61,236 bases of DNA from NCBI GenBank assembly GCA_026391855.1, contig JAPLDE010000252.1:1-61236 (forward strand). Reading direction: 5' to 3'. Of the stretch, positions 20,601-30,403 are shown piece by piece. The position numbers and the translations under genes are program-made. Position 1 is the stretch's first letter; every line of letters begins with the position of its first letter. The notes beneath the pieces were generated by a model. That model was not told where the DNA came from. It was given only the letters and a program-made list of their open reading frames with translations, and ran no database searches. This DNA is from Bacteroidota bacterium. Lineage in GTDB: Bacteria; Bacteroidota; Bacteroidia; Bacteroidales; CAIXZF01.

Positions 20601-22212
20601 TATTGTTATTCTTCGTCAAAATGAAATTCACTCCCAGGTTCCCCCTGTCGGACTCTGTGACCGGAATCGGTATTTCAATTAGTTCCTTATTGATATCTAA
20701 CCACTTACGGGAAACGACCAGCTTATCTCTTAACACCTCAAAGAGAACATGGATCCCTTTGACCTGGCTGCCAAAAAGAACGGTAGCTGTCTGACCCGGT
20801 TCAAATTTCTTCTGGGGAATTGAAAACCAACTATAAACATTTCCGGGAACTTTCTTATCCTTTACCGAATACACCGAAAAATAACGGGTATAGACCACCG
20901 CCTCTCCAAAGGCATCGGTAGCGGTAATTTCAAATACATAACGGCCTGTTTCCCAGTGTCCCAGATCATCAAGTATTAAAACCGAATCATGAGAGGTATC
21001 AAAACTCTTCTCCAGGGTTTTCTGCTGTTTCTCCCATTTTGTCACATTGTCCTCATCATCATACAGATCAGTCGGAAAAAGCTTGCTGAAGGCGTCCCTG
21101 CTTAAGATAAACTTATCGGGACGGCTCCATTTCCTGGGTTTAAATACCTGTTCAGGCTGCCGCAGCCTGAATACCTTTACCAACCCCCTGGTATTTACAG
21201 GACGGCCGGAGAGGTTAGTGGTTTTCATTTGTACTGTATCGCTGACATCTTTGCTGATCTCTCCCGGCAGGTTTGTTTCAATGACCATTGATGTGTAACC
21301 AACAGAACATGAGGTGCTTCCATGTTGAGATTCTCCATTGATATCCATCACATCAGCCCTGACCTCAAAGTTGAATACCGGTTGTTTGTCTTTGGATAAT
21401 GCCGGATCCGCAATGGCAGTAAACGGTATTACAAATTCACCCTTTTCATCGGTGGTTATTGTTCCATTACAAATCTCCATGGCCGGAGATGAAGGGATAA
21501 TTCCTCTTTCGTCATACCAGTATGGGAAGCGGGCAGTCCGGGTGACCCTGTATGTTACCCTGGCTCCATCGACCGGGCTTCCTGAATAAGTGCCGGCTTT
21601 CCCTTTCACGTTGACAATGGTATTCAGGCGGTACATTCCATCCGGTTTTTCAAGTTTTACCTCAAACCGGGGTCGTTTGTATTCTTCCACCGAAACGGTG
21701 ATACTTCCCGAACCATTGCTGATAGATATCTCACCATTCAATACACCTGAAGGTGAAGTAAAAGAACCTGAGAAGGACCCAAATTCGTTTGTAAACAATT
21801 CAAGTTCAGAAACTTTTCTCCGGTTTACATCAAAAAGGGTGACGGTAGTCTTACGTCCGTCCTGGACCGACCAGCCTTTATCCTTTTCGAGTAAAGTGAT
21901 GCCTTTGAAATAGATGGTCTGACCTGGCCGGTAAATGGCCCTGTCGGTGAAAAAGAAGGTTTTCGGCTGGGGTATTTTGGACGGGTCTTTTGGAAAATAA
22001 GGATAGAAATATTCAGCAGGCGAATAAGTATCTTTCCCATACCTGAAAGTAAGATAGTACGATCCGGTATTTCTGTCGGGAAGGGTTGGAATGATGACGG
22101 CACCGTCTTTCCCGGAAGTGAAGGTTTGGATGAGTTTGTATATCCTGGTCCGTGTTTTATAGTCGTAATCATTGGTAAAGGCATCTACCTGAACCCCCTT
22201 AAGCGGCTCACC
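17677..22212 (-). pseudogene. Alpha-2-macroglobulin family protein, C-terminal part (separated by frameshift)
   Basis: This open frame begins just after a TGA at 22213-22215 and runs to the stop at 17677, about 1510 codons. It lacks its own signal peptide. It continues the N-terminal ORF at 22185-23786: its first codons read GEPLKGVQVDAF, and RAIYRPGQTIYFKG, the MG2-region signature, follows. It then holds the macroglobulin domains, bait region, alpha-2-macroglobulin domain (LREGDKLMFSVKIVSLSKL) and the terpenoid-cyclase-like domain. At the thioester position it reads DCSELIFNRFYAN, so the CxEQ glutamine is leucine and no thioester can form. Bacterial members are periplasmic protease traps. 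Removing one 5-bp repeat copy at 22207-22217 would give a single 2034-residue protein. No pbpC-type partner is adjacent. Confidence 0.85.
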
Positions 22213-23786
22213 TCACCGGTTTCGCGGTCGACCGTAAATAATTCGTAACCATTGCTTTGAGATTTATGTTCGATAAAACTGATATTTGTACTCCAACAAT
22301 CGGAATGGGCCAGGTCAACCTTTTCGGTATCAAAATCTTTGTCGGGTGACAACAGAAAAATATAAAAACCCGGCGGAAGGGATGGAAAAGCCAGCTGAAC
22401 CTGGTGGGTTTGGTAGTCCCCGTCTTCAGGCAGTTCATAAACGCCTGACTGGAAAGGTTTTATCTCAAGATAGGCTGCAGCAGTTTTCCTTGGGTCAGCC
22501 TGCTGGCGGAGATTTTTCTCCTTCTCAGGTTCCATGGAGATGATCCTCCAATAGATTGTTTTGACATTTTTGTAAGAGAGCAGTCCCAGTACGGGCTTTC
22601 CGGGGATAACAACCTGATCATGATTCAGTTTGAATGAAACTTGCAACAAGCTATTTTGCAGTGACTTACAGTTACCGGCAGCCAATGCGTCAGGAAAACG
22701 GCCGGTAGCATCACCACACAGCTGCCAGGCCTTTTTCAGGTCCCATTTATGTTTTTCAGATTCCAACGGCCTGTATTGGTTCCCAAGCCTGACATATTGC
22801 TGGGCCAGACTGTAACTGATAAATACCGAGACAGGATCATTACCGAAATATTTTTCACTGGTTTCGAGTACAGCAATATACAGACTGTCCTTATTTGGAA
22901 TTACACCCTGGTTGAAAACAAAGCTTAACCGCTTCAGGTCCACATCTACCAGGGCGGAAGGATTGGTGTCATTTGCATGGAACCTAACCAGATCCTGCAG
23001 CAGACGTAATGCCAGAAAAGAAAGAGAGGCAGAATCGGGAGAAGAAAGGGGTAAGGCTGAGAAATCCTTATAAAATGAGAGATAGAGCGGGTTATCAAGG
23101 TAAAAAGGCTTTGATGGTTTAGTTAGCGAAGTTTCATCCATCATAAACTGGTCGATGGCCCGGTGAGCCAGAAAATCGTACAGGGTGGGTCTGACCACTT
23201 GTGAATTTTTTTCCTTTACCAGCAACACGTCATACGATTTCAGGGGTATTTTCCGGAGCTCAGCGCCCCTGTCAACAGCCATTAAATGCTGGTCTACCAC
23301 CTTATCCATCAACATTTTAAGATTCCATTTCCTGATATCTATTTCACCTGAATGAACAACCGATGTACGGTTAAGCCAATCCCAGCGGTGAGTATTGTAA
23401 TAATTCCAGTAGAGATCGGCCAGTATCGAATGAAGAATATTTACGGCAGGGAACCCGGCTGTCTGAATTTCATCCACCACAAGCCGGATGGCTGATTCGT
23501 CACCTTCCTCTTCCAGTTCCCCGACCAAGTCAATTTTATAAATGACCGCCTTGATCCACTGGGCATCCACATTTTCATTTTTGGCCCTGGTATAGATCTG
23601 GCCCACGATTTCCATGGCTGATTTGGGCAGACCTTTATTGAGGAGGGCATCCACTTTTATCCATTCCCTGGCATAATAATCATCCTCTTCATCTCCCCGG
23701 GGATTAGGGTAATTTGACCACAGCAGTACAGGTAATAGCAATAAAATCAACACATTACCTAACCGGAAAATTCGATGGTAACTCAT
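22185..23786 (-). pseudogene. Alpha-2-macroglobulin family protein, N-terminal part (frameshifted)
   Basis: 533 residues from the ATG at 23786. A signal peptide (VLILLLLPVLLWSNYPNP) is followed by the helical and beta domains that open the long Bacteroidota alpha-2-macroglobulins. The frame runs normally to FTVDRETGE and then into VSRLRGFR and a stop. The continuation is in another frame. The cause is visible: GGTGA occurs twice in tandem (GGTGAGGTGAGCCG on the minus strand). With one copy removed, the text reads TGEPLKGVQVD and joins the downstream frame. The upstream neighbour, a DUF3108 gene, ends 26 bases before this start and is probably co-transcribed. Confidence 0.85.
22207..22217. repeat. 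5-bp tandem duplication breaking the alpha-2-macroglobulin gene
   Basis: On the plus strand CTCAC is repeated at 22207-22211 and 22212-22216 (equivalently GGTGA twice on the minus strand). Deleting one copy restores a continuous frame of 2034 codons plus stop from 23786 to 17677. It also restores the family-like sequence DRETGEPLKGVQV. Confidence 0.8.
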
Positions 23787-23812
23787 AAGATCAGGTTTAA
23801 GGAAAGGGGAAG

Positions 23813-24565
23813 TTACTCAATTTTTGCATCCATTGGATTGGCCAGGTTAGTATAACCGGTCAGTTCCATCTTTACACGGCCGACGACAACGGCCGATTCT
23901 CCGAGGATAGGGAGACGGTTCAAATCATCGGTAACCCATAGCGTCATCGGGTAAGGATTACTGAAAACGTTACCTGTAGCCACCATGGGCTTAAATTTCA
24001 AACAACGGAATTTACCCATGTCGGTTTTCACCACTTCTTTTCCACAGTACTGAATAACAGATACATACACAGAGTCATCCAGAAAAAACGGAATAGGAAA
24101 ATTCTCACCGATTTTTGCTTTTGGGATATTTGGCGGAATTTTCTTCAGGCCGGTTCGGCTACTGGCATAGGCCAGTTTGTGGTTAAACTTCACATCGTCA
24201 TCTTTGGTATAGCCCCCTTCCTTGGTACGTCTCATAAAGAAATACGGGTTGAAGGATTCCACATCGAAAAAACTCTCAAAACGGTCCCTTACCTTGAAAA
24301 ACCAGTCGAAAGCTTTTCTTGATGTTCCTTCACCCACCACATGGTAAACAGGCCGACTGTTCATCACTTTTTCCTCCTCCTTAACTTCAAGGGTAGCATA
24401 ACCTGCGGTTACCTTCCCGGTGAGCAAGGCATCGTAGTAAACGCGGAATTCCAGCTTTTCCCCTTTTCTGAATGCTTCGTTTTTAACCGGTTGCGTAATC
24501 TGGGCCATTGTTGAGGTCAGGACCAGGCAGAGGATGATGGCTGTTAAACTTAGGTACCTTTTCAT
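23813..24565 (-). CDS. DUF3108 family exported protein
   Basis: 250 residues. A signal peptide (MKRYLSLTAIILCLVLTSTMAQ) is followed by the family body: GEKLEFRVYYDALLTGKVTAG at about residue 35 (quoted in part as KLEFRVYYDALLTGKV), then GEGTSRKAFDWFFKVRDRF and PMTLWVTDDLNRLPI. DUF3108 proteins are periplasmic or outer-membrane-associated and their role is unknown. It precedes the alpha-2-macroglobulin gene by 26 bases. A 9-bp tandem repeat array lies 49-102 bases upstream of its start. Confidence 0.85.
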   Translation of the reverse strand: MKRYLSLTAIILCLVLTSTMAQITQPVKNEAFRKGEKLEFRVYYDALLTGKVTAGYATLEVKEEEKVMNSRPVYHVVGEGTSRKAFDWFFKVRDRFESFFDVESFNPYFFMRRTKEGGYTKDDDVKFNHKLAYASSRTGLKKIPPNIPKAKIGENFPIPFFLDDSVYVSVIQYCGKEVVKTDMGKFRCLKFKPMVATGNVFSNPYPMTLWVTDDLNRLPILGESAVVVGRVKMELTGYTNLANPMDAKIE

Positions 24566-24613
24566 TATTCTGATATTCAGTTAGTAGAAATCAAAAAGCA
24601 GGCCAAAGAGGAG

Positions 24614-24667
24614 GTGATTGAAGTGATTGAAGTGATTGAGGTGATTGAAGTGATTGAAGTGATTGAC
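24614..24667. repeat. Six-copy 9-bp tandem repeat (GTGATTGAA)
   Basis: Six units of GTGATTGAA, with single-base variants in the third (GAG) and last (GAC), start at 24614, 24623, 24632, 24641, 24650 and 24659. It lies in the 197-base gap between leuS and the DUF3108 gene. It could vary in copy number by slippage. No promoter box is obvious in it. Confidence 0.9.
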
Positions 24668-24762
24668 ATTGTTACTGATGGTGAGTTCTCACGCTCTCTG
24701 GAGGGGAGGGGGCCGGGGGTTGAGGCTTTCAGGGTGATGAAGTTACCGGATTATATGGTTAA

Positions 24763-26133
24763 TCAGACGACGATATTAATTATTTTATTGGGGACGATAA
24801 TGATTTTTCTGATGCCCTGGGGAGGGATCCATTTCTGGGCTTCGGGTGTAGCAAGTACCTGTTTTTCAATATCTTCCATGGAAGTGTTTAACGGCAATTC
24901 AAGCTTAAACCTGGTTTTCCCGTTGAAAGAAACCGGGTAGGTGAAAAAGGATTCTTCCACGTAAGCCGGGATAAAAACCGGGTAAGCCGCATTGGCCACG
25001 CTGGGAGGATAACCTGCTAATTCCCACAGTTCTTCAGCCATATACGGGGCAAAAGGCGACAGCAGGATGACCAGGTCTTTCAGTACGGCTCTTTTGTTGC
25101 ATTTCAGATCTGTCAGGTCATTGACACAGATCATGAAGGTACTAACCACGGTATTGAAGGAAAGGCGTTCAATATCCTCTTCCACCTTGCGGATGGTCCG
25201 GTGAAGGACCTTAAGTTCTTCTGTAGTGGGCTGCTCGTCTGAAAGGCAGAATTCGTTTTCCTGGTTATGAAAGAGTTTCCAGCATTTACGGATAAAGCGG
25301 AACACCCCTTCTATTCCATGGATATCCCATGGTTTGGATTGTTCAAGCGGTCCGAGGAACATTTCGTAGAGCCGGAATGTGTCGGCACCGTATTTTTCGA
25401 TCAGCTCATCGGGATTAACCACATTATGAAGTGATTTGGACATTTTCTCCACCTCATTTCCGCAAAGGTATACACCATCTTCCAGGATAAACGACGCATT
25501 TTCAAATTCAGCCCTCCAATGGCGGAAACCTTCCATATCCAGCTGGTCATTGGCATTAACCAGGTTGATATCCACATTTAGCGGAGTTGTATCATATTGA
25601 TCCTTAATACCATACGAAACAAATTCATTTTTCCCTTTGATGCGGTACACCAAACTGGAGCGGCCCTGAATCATTCCCTGGTTGACCAGTTTTTTAAAAG
25701 GTTCCTGTTTGATCACCAGGCCTTTATCGAACAGGAACTTATTCCAGAACCGGGCGTAGATCAGGTGACCTGTGGCATGCTCAGCCCCGCCGATATAGAG
25801 GTCGACATCCTGCCAGTAGCCTACGGCATCCTTTGAAAAATACTCCTTATCATTGCGGGGGTCCATATAGCGGAGATAATAGCCTGAGGATCCGGCGAAG
25901 CCCGGCATGGTGTTGGTTTCCAGCGGGTATCCATCTTCAGTGACCCAGTTTTTCGCCCTGGCCAGCGGTGGTTCTCCGTTTTTTGTCGGCAGGTATGAAT
26001 CAACTTCCGGCAGCTGGAGGGGTAATTTTTCTTCGTCGATGGGATAAGGCATTCCCTCCCGGTAATACACAGGAAAGGGTTCACCCCAGTAACGCTGGCG
26101 GCTGAATATGGCATCGCGCAGGCGGAAATTCAC
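24763..26133 (-). CDS. leuS: Leucyl-tRNA synthetase, C-terminal part (catalytic KMSKS half and anticodon-binding domain)
   Basis: 456 residues, opening at GTG 26133. It begins in the conserved [20 protein letters not shown] that normally follows the CP1 editing domain. It contains [18 protein letters not shown], as in other Bacteroidota, then the catalytic loop EKMSKSLHN, an anticodon-binding helical domain and a C-terminal domain ending in [13 protein letters not shown]. It has no own promoter or convincing independent start. It overlaps the stop of the upstream fragment by four bases (GTGA). Adding one base near 26140 would give a single 917-residue LeuRS. LeuRS is essential, so either the sequence has an indel error, the gene is expressed by frameshifting or as two coupled chains, or another copy exists. 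Confidence 0.9.
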   Translation of the reverse strand: MNFRLRDAIFSRQRYWGEPFPVYYREGMPYPIDEEKLPLQLPEVDSYLPTKNGEPPLARAKNWVTEDGYPLETNTMPGFAGSSGYYLRYMDPRNDKEYFSKDAVGYWQDVDLYIGGAEHATGHLIYARFWNKFLFDKGLVIKQEPFKKLVNQGMIQGRSSLVYRIKGKNEFVSYGIKDQYDTTPLNVDINLVNANDQLDMEGFRHWRAEFENASFILEDGVYLCGNEVEKMSKSLHNVVNPDELIEKYGADTFRLYEMFLGPLEQSKPWDIHGIEGVFRFIRKCWKLFHNQENEFCLSDEQPTTEELKVLHRTIRKVEEDIERLSFNTVVSTFMICVNDLTDLKCNKRAVLKDLVILLSPFAPYMAEELWELAGYPPSVANAAYPVFIPAYVEESFFTYPVSFNGKTRFKLELPLNTSMEDIEKQVLATPEAQKWIPPQGIRKIIIVPNKIINIVV

Positions 26134-27515
26134 TTTTCCGTAACAAGTCTGGTGATAACAGCCCGGATGGCTTCTTTCACCTCCATCCCGTTGATAAAGC
26201 CGGAATTAATCAGTTTCCCTTCTTTTGCATCATAGGAATTTTCAGAAATATCACCTCCGGATACGACTTCCAGTATGGGAAGACTGAATGTTTTGGCAAA
26301 TGCGTAGTCGCGGCTGTCATGTGCAGGTACGGCCATGATAGCACCTGTCCCGTAGCCGGCCAGTACATAATCGGCCACCCAGATAGGGATATCCTGCTTA
26401 CTTATTGGGTTGACAGCATACGACCCGGTAAAAACCCCGGTAACTTTCTTTACCTCAGCCATTCTCTCCCTTTCCGATCTGTTTTTGGCCTGGTGGATAT
26501 ATTCGTTCACCGCTTTCAGGCGCTCTTCAGTAATGAGTTGGGGAAGAAGTTCATGTTCGGGCGCCAGTACCATAAAGGTGGCACCGAAAATGGTATCAGG
26601 CCGGGTGGTAAAGATCTCCAGGCTGATTTCCGGTAATCCTTTTACCGGGAAGTTCACGGAAGCGCCTTCGGAGCGTCCGATCCAGTTTCGCTGCATTTCT
26701 TTCAGTGATTCCGACCAATCTACCTGGTCGAGGCCATCGAGTAAACGCTGGGAATAGGCAGTGATCCTTAACAGCCACTGCTTCATCAGTTTACGCTCAA
26801 CCAGGTGACCTCCCCTGACCGATAATCCTTCTTTCACTTCATCATTGGCCAGTACCGTACCCAGGTAGGGGCACCAGTTGACCATTGTTTCCGACAGGTA
26901 AGCCAGGCGGTAATTCAGCAGGATTTCCTGCTTTCTAGTTTCGGAGAAGTCATTCCATTCTCCCGGTATAAAAAAAAGCGGTTCTGAACAGGCGGCCTCC
27001 AGCCCCAGGGTGCCATTCTTCTCAAAATATGATATCAGGGCTGAAACCGGCTCAGCCTTATCTGTTTTCCGGTCGTACCAGGAATTGAACAACTGGATGA
27101 AAGTCCATTGAGTCCATTTGTAATAGGTTGGATCACAGGTTCTTACAACCCTGTCCCAATCATAACAGAACCCCATCAGATCGAGCTGCTCACGGTATCT
27201 TTTGATATTAACTTCGGTAGTTACGGCAGGGTGTTGCCCGGTTTGAATGGCATATTGCTCAGCGGGCAGGCCATAGGCATCGAAACCCATGGGATGAAGC
27301 ACGTTAAAACCCTTCAGTCTTTTAAACCTTGCATAAATATCAGAACCAATATATCCGAGCGGGTGGCCCACATGCAAACCGGCCCCCGACGGGTAAGGGA
27401 ACATGTCGAGAACGTAAAATTTGGGTTTGGTTGTATCGGTTGTGACCTTATAAGTAGCGTTTTCTGTCCAGAACTTTCGCCATTTTTTTTCTACTTCAGT
27501 GAAATTATAATCCAT
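26130..27515 (-). CDS. leuS: Leucyl-tRNA synthetase, N-terminal part (HIGH motif and CP1 editing domain)
   Basis: 461 residues. The start [16 protein letters not shown] and the class I signature [17 protein letters not shown] (HVGH as the HIGH motif) are typical. The zinc/CP1 region and editing domain follow ([32 protein letters not shown] with the editing aspartate). The frame ends at TGA 26130 just after ITRLVTEK, where homologs continue with a short linker and then [17 protein letters not shown]. That continuation is present in the overlapping next frame. A -7-like box TAACTTCG lies upstream at 27548-27541. Confidence 0.9.
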   Translation of the reverse strand: MDYNFTEVEKKWRKFWTENATYKVTTDTTKPKFYVLDMFPYPSGAGLHVGHPLGYIGSDIYARFKRLKGFNVLHPMGFDAYGLPAEQYAIQTGQHPAVTTEVNIKRYREQLDLMGFCYDWDRVVRTCDPTYYKWTQWTFIQLFNSWYDRKTDKAEPVSALISYFEKNGTLGLEAACSEPLFFIPGEWNDFSETRKQEILLNYRLAYLSETMVNWCPYLGTVLANDEVKEGLSVRGGHLVERKLMKQWLLRITAYSQRLLDGLDQVDWSESLKEMQRNWIGRSEGASVNFPVKGLPEISLEIFTTRPDTIFGATFMVLAPEHELLPQLITEERLKAVNEYIHQAKNRSERERMAEVKKVTGVFTGSYAVNPISKQDIPIWVADYVLAGYGTGAIMAVPAHDSRDYAFAKTFSLPILEVVSGGDISENSYDAKEGKLINSGFINGMEVKEAIRAVITRLVTEK

Positions 27516-27540
27516 TGTTTCCCTTCCTGGTTTGAGCCTG

Positions 27541-27548
27541 CGAAGTTA
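27541..27548 (-). promoter_or_regulatory. Putative -7 box for leuS
   Basis: On the minus strand TAACTTCG differs from TAnnTTTG at one base and lies about 25 bases upstream of the leuS ATG at 27515. The -33 element is not clear. Confidence 0.3.
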
Positions 27549-27609
27549 GGAAAACTCGCAGAATGTGTGACTCAAGCCAGATTTTTTATATCTTAGCGGG
27601 CTTTTATTT

Positions 27610-28485
27610 ATGGGGAAAAACGAAGAAAAATACAACAAAAGGAGATTACAGACCTCGTATTTTACGACTGTGGTCAGTATCACGCTGGTATTGTTCATGC
27701 TGGGGCTGCTGGGAATTATTCTTTATCACGCCAAAAAGGCCTCGGAATATGTAAAAGAAAATATCGGGCTAACCGTTATCATGAATGACAACGTTCCTGA
27801 TGCAAGTATCCTGGCCATTAAAAAATCCATCGACAACGCAGGATATATAAAAGAATCGAAGTTCATCACCAGGGAAGAGGCAGCCAAATCGCTGATGAAA
27901 GACCTGGGAGAAGATTTTGTAGGTTTCCTGGGATATAACCCCCTTTTACCTTCCCTGGAGCTGAGAATGAAAGCCGATTATGCCAATTCCGACAGCCTGA
28001 AAGTCATTGAAAAAGGGATTGCAGCCCATAAGGAAGTGAAAGAGATCGTCTATCAGAAATCGTTGGTTGAAGTCGTGAATAAGAATCTCCGTAAGATCAG
28101 TTTTGTCATTCTCGGGTTTAGCACCTTGTTGTTACTTGTTTCTATTGCACTGATAAACAACACCATACGACTGGCTGTATATTCAAAGAGGTTTTTAATC
28201 AAGACGATGCAGCTGGTAGGGGCCACAGAGAATTTTATTCGCTGGCCCTTTCTGAAAAGGGGTATTGGTCATGGATTTATCGGGGCCCTGGCAGCCCTGG
28301 TCCTGTTAGCCGGCATCATGTATCTGGCCCAGAAGCAACTACCCGAACTACTAAATCTTCAGGACGTGAAACTGTATTTTACTTTATTTGGTTTTGTAAC
28401 CCTTTTAGGGATCATTATTTCAACCATTTCTACTTTCTTTGCTGTAAGGAAGTATTTACGGATACGGACAGAGTATTTATATTAA
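27610..28485 (+). CDS. ftsX: Cell division protein FtsX
   Basis: 291 residues. FtsX is the membrane subunit of the FtsEX ABC complex that activates septal peptidoglycan hydrolases. One membrane helix near residues 20-42 (SITLVLFMLGLLGIILYHA) is followed by a periplasmic domain with the family motif FITREEAAKSLMKDLGEDFV. Three further helices close the protein, with TMQLVGATENFIRWPF between them. ftsE is not adjacent, as is common in Bacteroidota. It heads a plus-strand run with DUF3098, uppP and truB, with 15 bases or fewer between genes. Confidence 0.93.
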   Translation: MGKNEEKYNKRRLQTSYFTTVVSITLVLFMLGLLGIILYHAKKASEYVKENIGLTVIMNDNVPDASILAIKKSIDNAGYIKESKFITREEAAKSLMKDLGEDFVGFLGYNPLLPSLELRMKADYANSDSLKVIEKGIAAHKEVKEIVYQKSLVEVVNKNLRKISFVILGFSTLLLLVSIALINNTIRLAVYSKRFLIKTMQLVGATENFIRWPFLKRGIGHGFIGALAALVLLAGIMYLAQKQLPELLNLQDVKLYFTLFGFVTLLGIIISTISTFFAVRKYLRIRTEYLY

Positions 28486-28500
28486 TCTTTTCTCTTTCAA

Positions 28501-28815
28501 ATGGATATCAAAAAGAAGAAGCCTGTTGCACCCGTTGCTGCAGCAACTGCATCAAAAGGAAAACCCCTGGTTGCCGAAAAAAAAGCTGATTTTGCCTTTT
28601 CAAAGCAGAATTACATGCTGATGTTAATTGGTTTAGTGCTGATCGTTCTTGGGTTCATCCTGATGATAGGGGGGAATTCCAATGATCCGAAAGTATTCAG
28701 TGATGCCATCTTCAACTTTCAGCGGCTTACCCTGGCACCCATACTGATTATTGCCGGATATGTGGTGGAAGTATTTGCTATCATGTTGAAAACCAAGGTG
28801 CAGCCTGAAGAATGA
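28501..28815 (+). CDS. DUF3098 family membrane protein
   Basis: 104 residues. A basic, alanine-rich cytoplasmic N-terminus is followed by [20 protein letters not shown], two membrane helices and a C-terminal tail. This is the Bacteroidota-specific DUF3098 (PF11297). Its function is unknown. Its place between ftsX and uppP suggests a link with envelope biogenesis. Its stop overlaps the uppP start in ATGA. Confidence 0.88.
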   Translation: MDIKKKKPVAPVAAATASKGKPLVAEKKADFAFSKQNYMLMLIGLVLIVLGFILMIGGNSNDPKVFSDAIFNFQRLTLAPILIIAGYVVEVFAIMLKTKVQPEE

Positions 28816-29591
28816 GCCTTCTTCATGCCGTCATTATTGCCATAGTAGAAGGAATTACCGAATTTTTACCAATTTCTTCCACCGGCCACATGGTTATCGC
28901 ACAAAGTTTGCTGGGAATTCCCAGCAGCGATTTTGTCAAAGCCTTTACTGTTAACATCCAGTTTGGGGCTATTCTTTCGGTGATCGTGCTGTACTGGAAA
29001 CGGTTTTTTCAAAGCTGGCTGTTCTATTTTAAGCTTTTTGTTGCCTGTTTACCGCTTGGAATTGCTTTTTTACTTGAAAAACAAGTAGATGCCATGTTGG
29101 GTAATGTATGGGTGGTAGCTTTTTCCCTGCTGACCGGAGGAATTTTCCTTCTCTTTGTAGATCAATGGTTTAACCGTCCCGACGGTGACGAAGCTCCTAA
29201 AACGTATCTATCGGCTTTCCTGATAGGGCTTTTCCAGATTATTTCCATTATTCCCGGTGTATCCCGTTCGGCTGCCACTATTGTGGGAGGAATGACACAA
29301 AAGCTGACCCGGAAGGCAGCGGCTGAATTTTCCTTTTTCCTGGCTGTACCCACTATGTTTATGGCCTCCGCCCTTAAACTTGCCCGGAATTATCAGGCTT
29401 TTACCAGGGATGATCTGTTTATTCTGCTGATCGGGAACCTGGTAGCGTTTGTCGTTGCCATGATTGCCATCAAAGGCTTTATTGCCTTCCTGACCCGTTA
29501 TGGATTCAGGATGTTTGGATGGTACAGGATAGTTGTCGGACTTATCATCATTGTCCTGTTAGCCAGCGGACGGTCACTTACAATCTTTTAA
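28812..29591 (+). CDS. uppP: Undecaprenyl-diphosphate phosphatase
   Basis: 259 residues, seven to eight membrane helices. UppP (BacA) dephosphorylates undecaprenyl diphosphate to recycle the lipid carrier for peptidoglycan and other surface polymers. The catalytic motifs are present: [14 protein letters not shown] near the N-terminus (Glu13, Glu17, the SSTGH motif) and [10 protein letters not shown] in the middle. It overlaps DUF3098 by four bases at its start and truB by one base at its end (TAATG). Confidence 0.95.
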   Translation: MSLLHAVIIAIVEGITEFLPISSTGHMVIAQSLLGIPSSDFVKAFTVNIQFGAILSVIVLYWKRFFQSWLFYFKLFVACLPLGIAFLLEKQVDAMLGNVWVVAFSLLTGGIFLLFVDQWFNRPDGDEAPKTYLSAFLIGLFQIISIIPGVSRSAATIVGGMTQKLTRKAAAEFSFFLAVPTMFMASALKLARNYQAFTRDDLFILLIGNLVAFVVAMIAIKGFIAFLTRYGFRMFGWYRIVVGLIIIVLLASGRSLTIF

Positions 29592-30301
29592 TGGAGCATT
29601 TTCTTACCGAGGGTCAGTTTTTTCTGATCGATAAACCAATGGGATGGACCTCATTTGATGTGGTAAACCTGATGCGGAATTTTGCCAAAAGAGAACTTGG
29701 TATTCCGAAGCTGAAAATTGGTCATGCCGGTACGCTTGATCCCCTGGCTACCGGGCTGCTGATCATTTGTACGGGGAGTTTTACGAAGAAGATCGATCAG
29801 TTCCAGGACATGGAAAAGGAGTACACGGGAACCTTCTGTATCGGGCAAACGACACCATCCTATGATCTTGAAAAAGAACCGGATACAGATTACCCCACTG
29901 ATCATATCACTCCTGCCCTCTTACAGCAGGCAGCACTGGGCCTCACGGGGGATATTTCCCAGGTTCCGCCCATTTTTTCCGCCATCAAGATGGGTGGAAA
30001 GAGGTTGTACAAATTTGCCAGGAAAAAGGTTGATGTTGAAATACAACCAAGGATGGTCAGTATAAAAACCTTTGAGCTGACCGGAATAGCAATGCCGTTG
30101 GTTGATTTTCGTGTAATATGCAGCAAAGGAACGTATATCCGGGCGTTGGCCAGGGATTTCGGACTGGCGGTTAATAGTGGTGCTTACCTTTATTCCTTAA
30201 GACGTACCGCGATAGGTGAATTCACAGTTAAGCAGGCACTTACGGTGGACTCGTGGAAGGAAAACATGAAAAAAAGAACCTCCGGACTGCCTGAAATATA
30301 A
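29591..30301 (+). CDS. truB: tRNA pseudouridine(55) synthase
   Basis: 236 residues from the ATG at 29591, which overlaps the uppP stop by one base. A longer frame to 29519 lies inside uppP and is not supported. TruB makes pseudouridine 55 in the T-loop of tRNAs. The catalytic aspartate is D50 in IGHAGTLDPLATG, and FLIDKPMGWTSFDVV at the N-terminus is the usual family start. KGTYIRALARDFG lies in the second half. It is the last gene of the tightly packed ftsX run. Confidence 0.95.
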   Translation: MEHFLTEGQFFLIDKPMGWTSFDVVNLMRNFAKRELGIPKLKIGHAGTLDPLATGLLIICTGSFTKKIDQFQDMEKEYTGTFCIGQTTPSYDLEKEPDTDYPTDHITPALLQQAALGLTGDISQVPPIFSAIKMGGKRLYKFARKKVDVEIQPRMVSIKTFELTGIAMPLVDFRVICSKGTYIRALARDFGLAVNSGAYLYSLRRTAIGEFTVKQALTVDSWKENMKKRTSGLPEI

Positions 30302-30310
30302 GGGGTTAGC

Positions 30311-30341
30311 TTGCTTTCCGCAAAAATTTTGATTACCTTCG
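30311..30341 (+). promoter_or_regulatory. Putative queA promoter
   Basis: TTG at 30311-30313 and TACCTTCG at 30334-30341 are 20 bases apart. This is a good Bacteroidota -33/-7 pair with one mismatch. A 15-codon ORF starts 15 bases downstream and runs into queA. Confidence 0.5.
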
Positions 30342-30355
30342 CAAACTTTTTCACA

Positions 30356-30403
30356 ATGAATACGTTGAATAGGAACCTCTTGTCCGTAGAACATATAATA
30401 TGA
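30356..30403 (+). CDS. 15-codon upstream ORF overlapping the queA start
   Basis: An ATG at 30356 encodes [15 protein letters not shown] and stops at TGA 30401-30403, overlapping the queA ATG (30400) in ATGA. It lies just behind the putative promoter, so it would be on the queA mRNA. It may couple ribosomes onto queA or act as a leader peptide. Chance is also possible at this length. Confidence 0.3.
   Translation: MNTLNRNLLSVEHII

Noticed and set aside
21825..22184. 119-codon minus-strand ORF between the two alpha-2-macroglobulin frames
   Set aside because: Proline- and serine-rich out-of-frame reading; the true family sequence (RAIYRPGQTIYFKG) is in the frame of the C-terminal part.
24614..24940. 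Plus-strand ORF starting with VIE repeats
   Set aside because: It is made from the 9-bp repeat and then runs antisense through the leuS 3-prime end.
24763..27515. Genuine Aquifex-type two-subunit LeuRS
   Set aside because: Not excluded, but the split point differs from the Aquifex one and a one-base change fuses the parts, so an indel is the simpler reading.
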